Shown: positions 1 to 9,284, counted from the first letter of the stretch. The stretch: 20,599 nucleotides of DNA from Candidatus Campylobacter infans (GCA_009827235.1 SPMW01000030.1:1-20599), one strand, 5' to 3'. Notes: generated by a model not told the origin, from the letters alone. Translations and numbers: made by a program.

Positions 1-525
1 GGTTTGTTTTTAAATAATGCTTGGCGGGTGGGTTTGATAATGGCGTGGCGAATTTGGATTTTTGCGCGTGGGTTAAAAGTTAAATTTTAAATTAGTTTTG
101 GATTGTGGCTAGGAATTTGGCGCGGGTAAAATTAAATTTTAAAATTTAGGCTGTTTGGCGAATAAAAATTTGCGTGGCGCGGATTAAAATTTGGTGGATT
201 TATGAATGAAATTTTAAAATTTGCTTTTTGGGCGAGAATTTAGCGGGCGTGATTTTGCGTTTAGCTAAATAAACGCGCTTTAAGGCTTTTTGCAAGATTA
301 AATTTAAAATATTGCCTGTAATCAAGCCATGAAAACATTTGATAACTAATCCACAAAAACATTCAAATAATCAAGCCAAAAAAAATATTAAATAATCAAG
401 CCATGAAAACATTTGATAACTAATCCGCAAAAACATTGAAAAATCAAACCGCAAAAACATTCAAAAATCAAGCCACGAAAATATTAAACAAGCAAGATAT
501 TTGGCGATTAAACCTGCGCTTAAAA
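1..525. other. Gene-free region downstream of argH
   Basis: No open frame here looks like a gene. Bases 1-310 are G-rich on the plus strand, with the word TGGCG recurring (near 22, 42, 47, 117, 155 and 174) and many short AATTTTAAAATT-type AT palindromes. Frame 1 is open from the window edge only to a stop at 88-90, giving about 29 residues without recognisable character. Bases 320-489 are a minisatellite, described separately. I see no clear terminator for argH, whose stop codon lies at 526-528 on the minus strand. Confidence 0.6.
320..489. repeat. Tandem minisatellite, 7 units of 24-25 bp
   Basis: Seven head-to-tail units start at 320, 344, 369, 394, 418, 442 and 466. Most open with AATCAAGCC or AACTAATCC and carry AAAACATT or AAAATATT near the end. 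Units 1 and 4 are identical, and units 2 and 5 are nearly so, giving a higher-order period of about 74 bp: 320-362 matches 394-436 with one mismatch. A decayed eighth unit (490-513) keeps about 13 of 24 bases. The units abut with no unique spacers. The array would lie in the 3' untranslated part of argH transcripts. Confidence 0.9.
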
Positions 526-1914
526 TTAAAATTTGGCGTTATTTAAGAAATTTTCTACAAGCTCTAACTGGGTTTTTACGCTTTGATTTGCTGTGCCGCC
601 AGCACTTTTGCGCGCTTCTTTGCTAGAAAGCAGGCTAAGGGCTTTTAGGGCGTTTTCATCAAAGCGCGCATCTATGCTTTTTAGTTCGTTTAAATCTAGC
701 TCGCTTAAATCCTTGTCTAGCTTTTCAGCCAAAGCCACGCAACGCCCGGTGATATTATGCGCGCTTCTAAATGCTTCGTTAAAATTACTAACTAAATAAT
801 CTGCTAGATCAGTAGCGCTTAAATGCCCGCTTTTACACGCTTTTAGCATATTTGCTTTATTTATTTGCGTGCTTTTTAGCATTTGATTTAGTATGATTAG
901 CGAATCGCAAGCGGTTTTAATGCTGTCAAAAACGCCCTCTTTATCTTCTTGCATATCTTTATTATAAGCTAGTGGCAATGCTTTCATCGTGGTTAAAAGA
1001 GCCATTAAATTGCCATAAACGCGCCCTGTTTTACCGCGGATTAGCTCGCATACATCTGGGTTTTTCTTTTGTGGCATTATAGATGAGCCTGTGCTAAAAG
1101 CATCGCTAATGCTAATATAGCTAAACTCTTGGCTGCTCCAAAGTATCATTTCTTCACAAAGCCTTGAAGTATGCGTGAAAATTAGCGAGATATTAAAGAG
1201 CAATTCTAGGGCAAAATCTCTATCACTTACGCTATCCATAGCATTTTGCGTGATACCATCAAAACCTAGCTTAGCACTTATTATTTCACGCTTTGTAGGA
1301 TATGGCGTGCCAGCAAGCGCGCAAGAGCCAAGCGGGCTAAGGTTATTTCTAGCAAAACTGCTCTCTAACCTGCTAAAATCGCGCATAAACATAAAAGCAT
1401 AAGCCAAAAGATGAAAAGCAAAACTAATGGGCTGAGCGTGCTGTAAATGCGTAAATCCGGGCATTAGAGTATCTAAATGCTCGCTTGCTATATTTTTTAG
1501 CGTGCTGATTAAATCCTTTAAAAGCGTGGCAATTTTTTTATTTTGTTTTTGGCAATACAATCTAAAATCAAGTGCTACTTGATCGTTTCTTGACCTTGCT
1601 GTGTGGAGCTTGCCACCAAGCGCGCCAATGATTTGGCTAAGGCGTTTTTCTATTGCCATGTGTATGTCTTCATCGGCGATATTAAAGCTAAACTCTCCGC
1701 ACTCTATTTCATTTAAAATTTGCTCTAAACCAGCGATGATTTTAGCACTTTCATCTTGGCTTAAAATCCCGCATTCACCAAGCATACTAGCGTGCGCCAT
1801 AGAGCCTGCGATATCTTCTTTATAAAGATTTTTATCAAAATTTATAGAAGCATTAAAGCTTTCAAGCAATTCATTTGAGGCCTGGCTAAATCTCCCGTCC
1901 CACATTTTTTTCAT
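526..1914 (-). CDS. argH: Argininosuccinate lyase
   Basis: ArgH cleaves argininosuccinate to arginine and fumarate, the last step of arginine synthesis, in the cytoplasm. The 462-aa protein has normal family length. It shows the fumarase/aspartase superfamily signature [11 protein letters not shown] (residues 276 onward; this loop carries the catalytic serine). Further family motifs are HTARSRNDQ near residue 105 and the TGRCVALAE segment near 395. The ATG at 1914 is preceded by AAAAGG eight bases upstream, and that ribosome site sits inside the last codons of the CAP-protein gene, whose stop is only five bases away. It is therefore the last gene of a pckA, CAP-protein, argH operon. argG lies 15 kb away on the opposite strand, so the two final arginine genes are not in one operon. 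Confidence 0.97.
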   Translation of the reverse strand: MKKMWDGRFSQASNELLESFNASINFDKNLYKEDIAGSMAHASMLGECGILSQDESAKIIAGLEQILNEIECGEFSFNIADEDIHMAIEKRLSQIIGALGGKLHTARSRNDQVALDFRLYCQKQNKKIATLLKDLISTLKNIASEHLDTLMPGFTHLQHAQPISFAFHLLAYAFMFMRDFSRLESSFARNNLSPLGSCALAGTPYPTKREIISAKLGFDGITQNAMDSVSDRDFALELLFNISLIFTHTSRLCEEMILWSSQEFSYISISDAFSTGSSIMPQKKNPDVCELIRGKTGRVYGNLMALLTTMKALPLAYNKDMQEDKEGVFDSIKTACDSLIILNQMLKSTQINKANMLKACKSGHLSATDLADYLVSNFNEAFRSAHNITGRCVALAEKLDKDLSELDLNELKSIDARFDENALKALSLLSSKEARKSAGGTANQSVKTQLELVENFLNNAKF

Positions 1915-1919
1915 AATTT

Positions 1920-3260
1920 TTACCTTTTTATAATTTGTTTAAAGATTAAAAATAACGCCACGCTTAAAATAAGCCAAAGCCCTACAAATACGGCGTAATT
2001 TGTATTTTGCTTTTTTTCGTTTATGACTAATTTTATTTTTGCGCCCATGTTTGTGCTAAGATTGATTATATCGCCGTTTTTTGCGCTAGCGTTGATGCGT
2101 AATGTATTTGGCGCGCTTTGGGCTATGCTTAGCTCGATGTTATTTTGCTTTATATAAGTGTATTCATTTAAGGCGTCATGGCAGTTTTTGGGCTTGAAAT
2201 AAATTTCGTAATTTTTATTAGGTTCGATGTGGATTATATCACCATCGCTAACGCTAAAATATTCATATTTTGGGGTTTTGGTGATAAAATCCCAAGTTAA
2301 AATTTTATTAGTGTTTTGTGTTTGGTATGCTACTTGGGCGGTGTATTTTGCGCCAAACTCAAAAGGCAGCAAGCTAAAAAGCGCAAATTGTCTTTGATTT
2401 AGTTTTTTATTTGGGTCGCTTTTGGCATCAAAGAGCAGGGTGTTTTCTAACTTTTTGCCATCTTTTAAAATTTCAAAATTTACTAATTTAACATCGCCAA
2501 GATTTTCGTTAAACTCAATGCTTACTGGCGGGCTTGTGATATCGCATTGTGGCAAGGGATCAGGGTCTTCATCGCCAAAAACTGCCAAGCTTGCAAATTT
2601 TGGATTTGGGAATATTATATAATCTGGTTTTTTTGGTTTTGTGGCATTGTCAAAAGCATCTTTTGTAACTTTTTTATTTTCTTGCTTACAAAGATTAAGC
2701 AAATATAAAGTGTTTGAAAAATCGCTAGCATTTTGGCAAAGCGCGCTAATTTGTTTATTTGACATTTCATACGCATAAATGCCGTTATTTGTAAAATACC
2801 CAAGCTCATCAAGATTAAAATTTAAAAAATTAAATCTATGGTAAATCGCACTTAAAAGAGCGTCTATTGAATCTTTTAGGCTTAGTTGCTTGCTTGAAAG
2901 ATTTTCTGTTACATAAGAGTTATTATGCCCTGCGTTCATTGCACGAATTGATGGGCTTTGGCCTGTAAAAAGCTCGTTGGTCGGTAGTTCATCGTGTGCG
3001 ATTATGTTGTGTTTATTTAAATATAAGGCGTGGTTTTTTGCTGCTTGTTCTAGGGTTTTTGAAAAGCTAAAATTTGCTAGCTTGCTAGTTGATCTTGCTT
3101 CATTTAAATAAGCTATATCGTCATCATCATAGCTATCAAAAATCATAGGTTCATTTGAGCTTACGCTAGCTTTTGGTAGCAAAAAAAAGCTTTGATATGC
3201 CCAAAAAATCGCCACTATAACAGCAGCTAGCACACTAGCACTTAGGGCCGGCTTTAGCAA
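1920..3260 (-). CDS. CAP-domain (SCP/PR-1-like) membrane-anchored protein
   Basis: The protein begins with a hydrophobic segment (about residues 8-28: [20 protein letters not shown]), most likely an N-terminal anchor or signal. Residues about 52-170 resemble a CAP domain: LNEAR at the start, an IAHDE segment, a TENLS glutamate, YHRFNF, then ELGY. The middle (about 230-340) looks like an Ig-like beta domain and a second hydrophobic segment ([15 protein letters not shown]) ends the protein, so the bulk should be periplasmic between two anchors. Bacterial CAP proteins have varied and often unknown roles; no function is claimed. The start is uncertain: TTG at 3260 has AAGG eight bases upstream but overlaps pckA by 26 bases, while GTG at 3233 sits just after the pckA stop. 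Both suggest translational coupling with pckA. Confidence 0.75.
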   Translation of the reverse strand: MLKPALSASVLAAVIVAIFWAYQSFFLLPKASVSSNEPMIFDSYDDDDIAYLNEARSTSKLANFSFSKTLEQAAKNHALYLNKHNIIAHDELPTNELFTGQSPSIRAMNAGHNNSYVTENLSSKQLSLKDSIDALLSAIYHRFNFLNFNLDELGYFTNNGIYAYEMSNKQISALCQNASDFSNTLYLLNLCKQENKKVTKDAFDNATKPKKPDYIIFPNPKFASLAVFGDEDPDPLPQCDITSPPVSIEFNENLGDVKLVNFEILKDGKKLENTLLFDAKSDPNKKLNQRQFALFSLLPFEFGAKYTAQVAYQTQNTNKILTWDFITKTPKYEYFSVSDGDIIHIEPNKNYEIYFKPKNCHDALNEYTYIKQNNIELSIAQSAPNTLRINASAKNGDIINLSTNMGAKIKLVINEKKQNTNYAVFVGLWLILSVALFLIFKQIIKR

Positions 3261-4809
3261 ATTCTCTACCTTCGCTTACATCTTCATAGCGTTTAAAATT
3301 TTCTATAAACATCATCGCTAGTTTGCATCTAGCATCTTTGTATGCTTGTTTATCGCTCCAGGTATTTATAGGGTTTAAAAGTGTTGTTTCTACGCCATCT
3401 AAGGCTTTTGGTATAGCCAAACCAAAAATTTCAAAATTTTCAAATTCGCATTTTTGGATACTACCATCTAAAATAGCGTTTATGCACGCTCTTGTGGCTT
3501 TTATGCTCATTCGCTTGCCAACTCCATAAGCTCCGCCGCTCCAACCTGTATTTACTAAATACACATTTACTTCGTGTTTAAGGATTTTTTCGCCTAAGAG
3601 CCTAGCGTAAATCGTAGGGTGAAGTGGCATAAATGGCTCACCAAAACAAGCTGAAAAAGTAGCCACAGGCTTTGTTATACCGCGCTCAGTGCCAGCTACT
3701 TTGGCTGTGTAGCCACTTAGAAAATAATACATCGCTTGCTCTTTATTTAGCTTTGAAACTGGCGGCAGCACGCCAAAAGCATCGGCTGTTAGAAAAACTA
3801 TATTTTTTGGATGGCCAGCTTTTAGGGATTTTTCGTGGTTTGGTATGTGATTTATAGGATAGCTTACGCGGGTGTTTTCTGTCTTGCTAGCATCGGTGTA
3901 ATCAACGCTACCATCAGCTTTTATCACTACATTTTCAAGCAAGGCATTTGGTTTAATGGCAGCATAAATTTCAGGCTCGCTCTCAGGGTCTAGGTTTATG
4001 CATTTTGCATAGCAACCACCCTCAAAATTAAACACTCCATCATCATCCCAGCCATGTTCATCATCGCCTATTAAGGCGCGATTTGGGTCTGTTGAAAGCG
4101 TGGTTTTGCCAGTGCCACTAAGCCCAAAAAATAAAGCTGTATCGCCATCTTTGCCTACATTTGCCGAGCAATGCATAGATAATTTATTTTCAAGTGGTAG
4201 CCAGTAATTCATCATAGAAAAAATACCTTTTTTCATCTCACCGCCATACCAAGTCCCACCTATTACGCCGATATTTTCTTCTACATTAAATATAACAAAA
4301 ACCTCAGAATTTAGTCCATCTTGCTCCCATTCATCATTGGCGCATTTACAAGCATTATAGATAGTAAAATTTGGTTTAAAATTTGCTAGTTCGCTTTCAC
4401 TTGGGCTTATAAACATATTTTTTACAAAATGCGCTTGCCACGCTACTTCTGTAACAAAACGCACAGCCCGCCGCGAGCTTTGTGAGCTACCACAATAGGC
4501 ATCTTGGATGTAGATATTTTTATTGCTTAGCTGATTTTTTGCTTTTTTTAAGAGTTTGTCGAATAATTCTTTTGAGATAGGGCGATTGATTTTGCCCCAA
4601 GCGATGTAGTTTTGCGATGGGTCTTGCTTTACGAAATATTTATCTTTTGGGCTTCTGCCCGTGAAAATCCCTGTATCAACGACAAAGGTGCCGTTTGCTG
4701 TGATTTGACCTTCTTTATTAGCCACTTCGTGTTTAAAAATTTCTTCATAGCTAAGGTTATGAAACACCTGTTTAATGCCGTCTAAGCCTAAGTCCGCGAT
4801 ATTTGCCAT
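3235..4809 (-). CDS. pckA: Phosphoenolpyruvate carboxykinase (ATP)
   Basis: PckA converts oxaloacetate and ATP to phosphoenolpyruvate, CO2 and ADP, the gluconeogenic entry step. That matters in Campylobacter-type bacteria, which live on amino and organic acids. The 524-aa length fits the ATP-dependent family. Visible motifs are TGRSPKDK near residue 50, the kinase P-loop GLSGTGKTT (K235, T236), the metal-binding DDEHGWDD just after it, and TGWSGG near 425. The ATG at 4809 has AAGG about eight bases upstream. It is the first gene of the minus-strand operon with the CAP protein and argH. The 235-base upstream region is shared with the divergent EAL gene. Confidence 0.97.
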   Translation of the reverse strand: MANIADLGLDGIKQVFHNLSYEEIFKHEVANKEGQITANGTFVVDTGIFTGRSPKDKYFVKQDPSQNYIAWGKINRPISKELFDKLLKKAKNQLSNKNIYIQDAYCGSSQSSRRAVRFVTEVAWQAHFVKNMFISPSESELANFKPNFTIYNACKCANDEWEQDGLNSEVFVIFNVEENIGVIGGTWYGGEMKKGIFSMMNYWLPLENKLSMHCSANVGKDGDTALFFGLSGTGKTTLSTDPNRALIGDDEHGWDDDGVFNFEGGCYAKCINLDPESEPEIYAAIKPNALLENVVIKADGSVDYTDASKTENTRVSYPINHIPNHEKSLKAGHPKNIVFLTADAFGVLPPVSKLNKEQAMYYFLSGYTAKVAGTERGITKPVATFSACFGEPFMPLHPTIYARLLGEKILKHEVNVYLVNTGWSGGAYGVGKRMSIKATRACINAILDGSIQKCEFENFEIFGLAIPKALDGVETTLLNPINTWSDKQAYKDARCKLAMMFIENFKRYEDVSEGREFAKAGPKC

Positions 4810-5002
4810 ATGATAGCCTTTTTGGAGAAAAATTTTGCGTGGAAGTTTAGTAAAATTTTGATGATTTTTAGCTTAAAGATAATTTAAAATTTTTTGAAAA
4901 AATATCAATTTAATTTTACATTTAAAATAAAAAAATAATTTTCAATTTTTTATTTTTTGGCGAAAAAAATTTCAAAAATTTTTTTCATTTTTATAAATTT
5001 TT

Positions 5003-5011
5003 TGCTACAAT
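5003..5011 (+). promoter_or_regulatory. Extended -10 promoter of the EAL-domain gene
   Basis: TGCTACAAT is an extended -10 box (TG at 5003-5004, TACAAT at 5006-5011) preceded by T-tracts spaced through 4930-5000, the usual Campylobacter sigma-70 layout without a clear -35. Transcription would start near 5018, giving a leader of about 27 bases with AGGA at 5035-5038 before the ATG at 5045. The whole 4810-5044 region is a very AT-rich divergent promoter zone for pckA and this gene. Confidence 0.6.
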
Positions 5012-5044
5012 CACATTCAATTTTATTTGATTTTAGGATAAATA

Positions 5045-6571
5045 ATGAGTGATGATATTTTGCTTGATAAGCGTAAAACTTTTTGGCGCTTGGTGCTTAT
5101 ATTTATTGGTATTACATACATAGGCTTATCTTTTTATTTATTTTTAAGGTATAATATTACTGCTCCATTTAGCATTGATGATGAAAAAATTACAAATTCT
5201 ATTTTAATTGCTTTTTGTGCTTTTGCTGTTTGTTTGGCTTTCATTTTTATTTTTGTTTATAGCTTGTATTTGAAAATTAGACTACAAATTATAAAAGAAC
5301 GCCAAGAAGCAAAAGAAGAAAAAATAAAAATAGCAAATGATGCCCTCGAAGAGCAATCATATAGAGATGAAATCAGCTCTTTGCCGAGATTTTTTGTCAT
5401 AGGTCAGCAATACGAGCAAATGCAGCACGCAAATGCCATTGTAGTAGAAATAGACGAGTTTGATAAAATTTCTACATATTATAGTTATAAAATGCTCTTA
5501 AAGGTAATAACCCAAGTAGTAAGAAAATTAAAAGAATTTGGTAAAAAAAGCGATTTTTTGCTTTATAGGATCAATGATGCGCGCTTTGGGCTTATTAAAA
5601 AAGATCCTAATATGCAAGAAGATGAACTGCATTCTTATGTAAAAATGATAAATAAAGATTTAAAAGGTTTTGAAATTTCAACGCCAGAAGAAATTATAGA
5701 TATTAGTTGTACGATTGGTTATTGCGTTTTTGGCGATCAATCTGTTAAAAAGGCGATTTTAGCGTTACAACTAGCTAAAAGTCATTTTTTAGATTACGCA
5801 AGTTATAGCATAGAAACGGATTTTACTAAGTTTGTAAATAATGAGCGCCAAAACTACACAATGATAGATAAGGCGATCGTAACAAATACGATTGTGCCGT
5901 ATTTTCAGCCCATTTACGACAGAGAGGGCAATATCACAAAATACGAAACGCTAATACGCATTATAGATGAAAAAGACGAATTGATTTTGCCTGAGTTTTT
6001 TTTAAATTATTCAAAGCGCATAAAGCGATATAAAGAAATATCTAAAAGGCTAATATCCAAGGCTATTGATATAGCACAAGAGCAAAGCCAAAATGCCGTA
6101 ATATCAATAAATATGGCATTTTCGGATATGACAGATAACGATATAAGCACCTTTGTGCTTAAAAAAATCGATAAAAGCGGCATTGGCCCGCGTTTGGTGG
6201 TTGAAATTTTAGAAACCGAAGAAATACACCAAGATGAAATGCTCGTTAAAGAATATATTGAAGCATTAAAAAAGCGTAAAGTTCGCATCGCAGTAGATGA
6301 TTTTGGCAGTGGATATAGCAATTTTGGTTTATTTTTAAAAATCGTGCCAGATTTTCTTAAAATCGATGGCTCGTTAATAAAAGATATACATTCTGATGAA
6401 TTAAGCAAAAATGCCGTTTTGGCCATAGTGGCATTTGCTAAAAAATTAGGCATTACGACAACGGCTGAGTTTGTTTGCTCGCGCCCTGTGTATGAATGCT
6501 GCTTAGAGCTTGGTATAGACGAGTTTCAAGGCTTTTATTTGGGCAAGCCTTCAGCTAGTCTTAAAGATTAA
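5045..6571 (+). CDS. Membrane c-di-GMP phosphodiesterase-type protein (degenerate GGDEF, EAL)
   Basis: Two membrane segments (about residues 13-34 and 49-75) are followed by a charged helix (about 78-105) and a GGDEF-like domain. Its signature is replaced by NDARF (177-181), so no cyclase activity is expected. The EAL domain fills about 285-508: YETLIRI (E301, Thr replacing the usual Ala), INMAFSD (the Asn), VVEILETE, VDDFGSGYS (D418, D419), FLKIDGSLIK (the Lys), TTAEFVCS and EFQGFYLGKP (the Gln). Metal and general-base residues therefore appear present, but the family AEGVE reads AEFVC, losing the second Glu. Hydrolysis of c-di-GMP is plausible, possibly tuned by the dead GGDEF half. No PAS or HAMP domain is apparent. 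It appears monocistronic. Confidence 0.9.
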   Translation: MSDDILLDKRKTFWRLVLIFIGITYIGLSFYLFLRYNITAPFSIDDEKITNSILIAFCAFAVCLAFIFIFVYSLYLKIRLQIIKERQEAKEEKIKIANDALEEQSYRDEISSLPRFFVIGQQYEQMQHANAIVVEIDEFDKISTYYSYKMLLKVITQVVRKLKEFGKKSDFLLYRINDARFGLIKKDPNMQEDELHSYVKMINKDLKGFEISTPEEIIDISCTIGYCVFGDQSVKKAILALQLAKSHFLDYASYSIETDFTKFVNNERQNYTMIDKAIVTNTIVPYFQPIYDREGNITKYETLIRIIDEKDELILPEFFLNYSKRIKRYKEISKRLISKAIDIAQEQSQNAVISINMAFSDMTDNDISTFVLKKIDKSGIGPRLVVEILETEEIHQDEMLVKEYIEALKKRKVRIAVDDFGSGYSNFGLFLKIVPDFLKIDGSLIKDIHSDELSKNAVLAIVAFAKKLGITTTAEFVCSRPVYECCLELGIDEFQGFYLGKPSASLKD

Positions 6572-6635
6572 AATTTTATTTTTAAGAGCAAATTTTAATA
6601 TAAACTTACAAAAACTTAAAATTTTAAGGCATTTT

Positions 6636-6644
6636 TGCTAAAAT
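6636..6644 (+). promoter_or_regulatory. Extended -10 promoter of murC
   Basis: TGCTAAAAT (TG at 6636-6637, TAAAAT at 6639-6644) follows a T-run and closely resembles the EAL-gene promoter (TGCTACAAT). Transcription would start near 6651, leaving a leader of about 19 bases with AAAGG just ahead of the murC GTG. Confidence 0.55.
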
Positions 6645-6669
6645 GCGCGGATTTTTATAAAGGCAAAAT

Positions 6670-7989
6670 GTGAAAAAGGTTCATTTTATCGGCATTGGCG
6701 GTATTGGCATTTCTGCTATTGCAAGGTTTTTAAAAGAAAAAAAATACATTATTTCAGGCTCAGATATAAAACAAAGCGCGCTTACAAAAGAACTAGCAAA
6801 TAGCGGTATGAAAATCACAATCCCGCACGATGCAAGCGCAATTAGCGCAAATAAACCTGATTTTGTGGTGTATTCAGCCGCTATAAAAGAAAACAATCCT
6901 GAGCTAATCCAAGCCAAAAAAGATGGCATAAAATGCCTTTCGCGAAAAGAAGCTTTGCCTTTTATTTTAGAGGGAAAGCGCGTTTTTGCCGTGGCTGGTG
7001 CGCATGGCAAAAGCACGACAAGCGCGATGCTTGCTAGCTTGCTTGATGGTAGCGTGATAATTGGCGCAATCTCTAAACAATTTGGCTCAAATATGAAATA
7101 TTGCGAGAGCCAAAATGTGATTTTTGAAGCCGATGAGAGCGATTCTAGCTTTTTAAATTCTAATCCTTATTTGGCCGTGGTAACAAACGCCGAGCCTGAG
7201 CATATGGAGCATTATGATTATGATTTGGATAAATTCCACGCAGCTTACCGTGGGTTTTTAGAGCGTGCAAAATTGCGCGTGATAAATGATGGCGATGAGT
7301 TTTTAAGCTCGCTTAAAATCGATAGTATAAGGGTTAAAAAGCGCGATATTAGTGATATTAAGATGGTTTTAAGGGATTATGAACCTTATACTAGTTTTAA
7401 TCTTAAAAATTTAGGGCGTTTTGAAGCTTATGGTATGGGCTGGCATATTGCCTTAGATGCCTCTCTTGCGGTCTTAGCGGCAAATTGTGAAATAGGCTTA
7501 GAGCTTGTGCGCGAAAGGCTAAAAGAATATAAAGGCATTAGGCGTAGGTTTGATATTTTAGTAGCTAGGCAAGATTACGCTTTGATCGATGATTACGGCC
7601 ATCATCCAACAGAAATTGCCACCACGCTAAAATCAGCCGCCCAATATGCCAAACTTCTTGGTGTAAGCAAAATCACAGCGATTTTTCAGCCACATCGTTA
7701 TACGAGATTAAAGGCGAATTTAGCGGGATTTAAAGAGTGTTTTAGGGGCGTTGATGAGCTGATAATTTTGCCTGTTTATAGCGCTGGTGAAGAGCCAAAT
7801 GGGCTGGATTTAGTGGCTGAATTTAGTGCGATTGATGGCGCAAGTAGCGTGATTTTTGCCAATAAAATAGAAAGAAATGGCGATTTTATAGAATTTAGTG
7901 ATAATTTTGGCGTGCGCCACGCTTTAAAAGATGGGCTTGTTATAGGTTTTGGTGCGGGCGATATTTCAGCGCAAATGCGCGGAATTTAG
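6670..7989 (+). CDS. murC: UDP-N-acetylmuramate--L-alanine ligase
   Basis: MurC adds L-alanine to UDP-N-acetylmuramic acid using ATP, the first step of the peptidoglycan stem peptide, in the cytoplasm. The 439-aa protein opens with the N-terminal Rossmann GIGGIGIS motif and carries the Mur ligase ATP loop AGAHGKSTT (K114), a variant of the usual GTHGKTTT. EADESDSSFL and TNAEPEHMEHY follow, then DDYGHHPTE near 310 and FQPHRYTRL near 340. The start is GTG at 6670, with AAAGG six bases upstream; the ATG one base earlier is out of frame and meets TGA at once. The next gene follows after seven bases. Confidence 0.97.
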   Translation: MKKVHFIGIGGIGISAIARFLKEKKYIISGSDIKQSALTKELANSGMKITIPHDASAISANKPDFVVYSAAIKENNPELIQAKKDGIKCLSRKEALPFILEGKRVFAVAGAHGKSTTSAMLASLLDGSVIIGAISKQFGSNMKYCESQNVIFEADESDSSFLNSNPYLAVVTNAEPEHMEHYDYDLDKFHAAYRGFLERAKLRVINDGDEFLSSLKIDSIRVKKRDISDIKMVLRDYEPYTSFNLKNLGRFEAYGMGWHIALDASLAVLAANCEIGLELVRERLKEYKGIRRRFDILVARQDYALIDDYGHHPTEIATTLKSAAQYAKLLGVSKITAIFQPHRYTRLKANLAGFKECFRGVDELIILPVYSAGEEPNGLDLVAEFSAIDGASSVIFANKIERNGDFIEFSDNFGVRHALKDGLVIGFGAGDISAQMRGI

Positions 7990-7996
7990 GGCAAAT

Positions 7997-8377
7997 ATGC
8001 GAATTATTTTATTTTTAGTTTTAGTAATTTTAATCTTGGCGCTTATATCAATTAGTAGTGAAATTTTAAATAAAAAAGCAAAATTTGTGATTTTGCTTTT
8101 AGTGGCTTTGATTTGTGCTAGCGTGTTTTATTACACACAAGGCGTTAAGAATACGCAAAATGCGAGCTTAGAGCTACTTAGGGCTTACGAGCAGGGCAGA
8201 AGTTTAAGATGTGGAGAATATGAGGTAAATGCTAGCAATTTTGGCTTTGAATACGGCACGCAAAGCTTTGTGGCCAAGCGCGGCGCCAAAAACTACGAAG
8301 GCGTGATTTTGGATATCAAAAAATGCGAGATAAAAGAGTGGATATCGAACAAGAGCAAAAAAAGTTTGAAAAACTAG
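7997..8377 (+). CDS. Small single-membrane-segment protein behind murC
   Basis: The ATG at 7997 (126 aa) is chosen because AGGG at 7987-7990 lies six bases upstream; an in-frame GTG at 7949 would overlap murC and has no good ribosome site. The N-terminus holds two close hydrophobic stretches (about residues 2-17 and 28-46), then a short soluble tail with one Cys pair (near residues 66 and 112). In C. jejuni a small integral membrane protein gene (Cj1053c) sits between murC and mutS2; position, size and layout suggest this is its counterpart. Function unknown. Its last 55 bases overlap the next ORF, and this is where the core-like base composition stops. Confidence 0.8.
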   Translation: MRIILFLVLVILILALISISSEILNKKAKFVILLLVALICASVFYYTQGVKNTQNASLELLRAYEQGRSLRCGEYEVNASNFGFEYGTQSFVAKRGAKNYEGVILDIKKCEIKEWISNKSKKSLKN

Positions 8378-8547
8378 ATTTAAATAAATTAAAATTTGAA
8401 TTGGCAACGAAAGAGTATGAAATCAAAAAATTTAAAATAGAAAATAAAAATTTAGACAAAGAATTGTTTGAGCTAAAAGAAGCGGAACTACAAATGCAAA
8501 AAAGCGAAATAGAGTATAGAATTTCGCTAGAAATGAAAAAAGCGTAA
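8323..8547 (+). CDS. Small coiled-coil protein, unknown function
   Basis: The 74-aa product is almost entirely charged helix rich in Lys, Glu and Leu, with heptad-like spacing of Leu/Ile (for example LDLNKLKFEL, KFKIENKNLDKELFEL), so a coiled coil is likely. There is no signal peptide or membrane segment. The ATG at 8323 has GGA about nine bases upstream, but lies 55 bases inside the preceding gene in another frame; a TTG at 8401 is an alternative start beyond the overlap. The unusual overlap and loss of GCGC from here on suggest this gene sits at the island junction. I do not recognise a family. Confidence 0.6.
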   Translation: MRDKRVDIEQEQKKFEKLDLNKLKFELATKEYEIKKFKIENKNLDKELFELKEAELQMQKSEIEYRISLEMKKA

Positions 8548-8571
8548 AAATAAATTTTTAAAGGATAAATT

Positions 8572-8823
8572 ATGGCAGGATTTTTGTTCCCTATGATGAT
8601 AGCTTCGTGGTTTTGGTATAGATATGGTGGATTTTTAGAGTATTTAGACAGCTTTGAAACAAAAGATGGTGAATTTCGTAAAGGCGTAAGACTAATTTTT
8701 GCTCTGCCGATTTTTGTAGTTTTGGCGGTATTTTTAGCTTTTAGTATTGATATTTTGTGTGGAATTTACAATGCTGCTTTTGGTTACACTTTTGAAACTT
8801 TTTATTTTCACGGCAGATTTTAA
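8572..8823 (+). CDS. Small two-segment membrane protein, unknown function
   Basis: The 83-aa product has an aromatic-rich hydrophobic N-terminus (GFLFPMMIASWFWYRYGGF), a short charged loop (about residues 28-41) and a strong membrane segment (about 42-65). AAAGGA seven bases before the ATG gives a good start. It lies 24 bases after the coiled-coil gene, probably on the same transcript. Its TAA stop overlaps the stop of the convergent repressor gene within TTTAAA (8820-8823), so the two transcripts meet with no spacer or terminator. Holin-like size and layout are noted, but nothing more specific supports a lysis role. Confidence 0.7.
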   Translation: MAGFLFPMMIASWFWYRYGGFLEYLDSFETKDGEFRKGVRLIFALPIFVVLAVFLAFSIDILCGIYNAAFGYTFETFYFHGRF

Positions 8824-9284
8824 ATATTTTCGCTAATTTTTTTGAGTTCTTTGAGTTTTTCTATAAAAGAGTTCAAAACTCGCTCGTTTCCATAATTTAT
8901 ATAAAGTTCTAAAAATTCACGGATTTTATCGTTATCTACAACTAAATTTATTAATTCATCATTGTGCGTAGAATTTGAGAAAATCATATTATTATTATTG
9001 CCATTGATTTGATTATTGCTATTTAGCACAATATTTGAAATCTGCTTTTTTTCGTTATTTGTAAAAAGTGTGTCAATGTTTTCATTTATGAAACTTGCGA
9101 TTAGTGAAATCTTATCAAATGCAGGTTTTGTTCTAAATCTTATATCTTTACGAAACCAAGAATGAACAACGCCGACAGAAGTTTCAATTCCATTATTAGT
9201 TAAGTATTCTGCTAATTGTTGATGTGTGTATTTTTTTTCTTTAAGTTTTTTATTAACAAATTTGTAATTAAAGTCCGAAATCAA
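8820..9284 (-). CDS. HTH transcriptional repressor (phage CI-like) with Asn-rich linker
   Basis: Residues about 8-70 form a helix-turn-helix: YTHQQLAEYL then SVGVVHSWFRKD as turn and recognition helix. An Asn-rich linker follows (about residues 85-102, with NNQINGNNNN), then an amphipathic C-terminal helical part (about 110-154) that may mediate oligomers. There is no S24 peptidase, so LexA-style self-cleavage is not expected. The start is TTG at 9284: it has AAAAGGA nine bases upstream and no in-frame ATG exists before the linker. It is transcribed away from a Cro-like gene across 160 bases with two inverted repeats, the layout of a lysogeny switch, and probably represses both promoters. The targets are inferred. 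Confidence 0.8.
   Translation of the reverse strand: MISDFNYKFVNKKLKEKKYTHQQLAEYLTNNGIETSVGVVHSWFRKDIRFRTKPAFDKISLIASFINENIDTLFTNNEKKQISNIVLNSNNQINGNNNNMIFSNSTHNDELINLVVDNDKIREFLELYINYGNERVLNSFIEKLKELKKISENI

Noticed and set aside
1..90. End of a gene entering the window on the plus strand
   Set aside because: Frame 1 is open for only about 29 codons, with an odd Trp/Arg-rich translation and no family likeness.
320..490. Repeat-encoded peptide on the minus strand (8-residue period such as LIFECFCG)
   Set aside because: The open stretch is only about 30 codons, lacks an ATG and ribosome site, and is interrupted by stops in neighbouring units.
320..513. CRISPR array
   Set aside because: The 24-25-base units abut directly with no unique spacers, and no cas gene is in the window. 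It is a minisatellite.
6007..6453. 148-aa minus-strand ORF inside the EAL gene
   Set aside because: It is an antisense shadow of a well-supported gene, with no ribosome site or recognisable domain.
8370..8402. Left-end partner of the long direct repeat (a similar AT-rich segment ending TTAAAATTT)
   Set aside because: The likeness is limited to common AT words, needs a gap, and lacks the GTGCGA palindrome.
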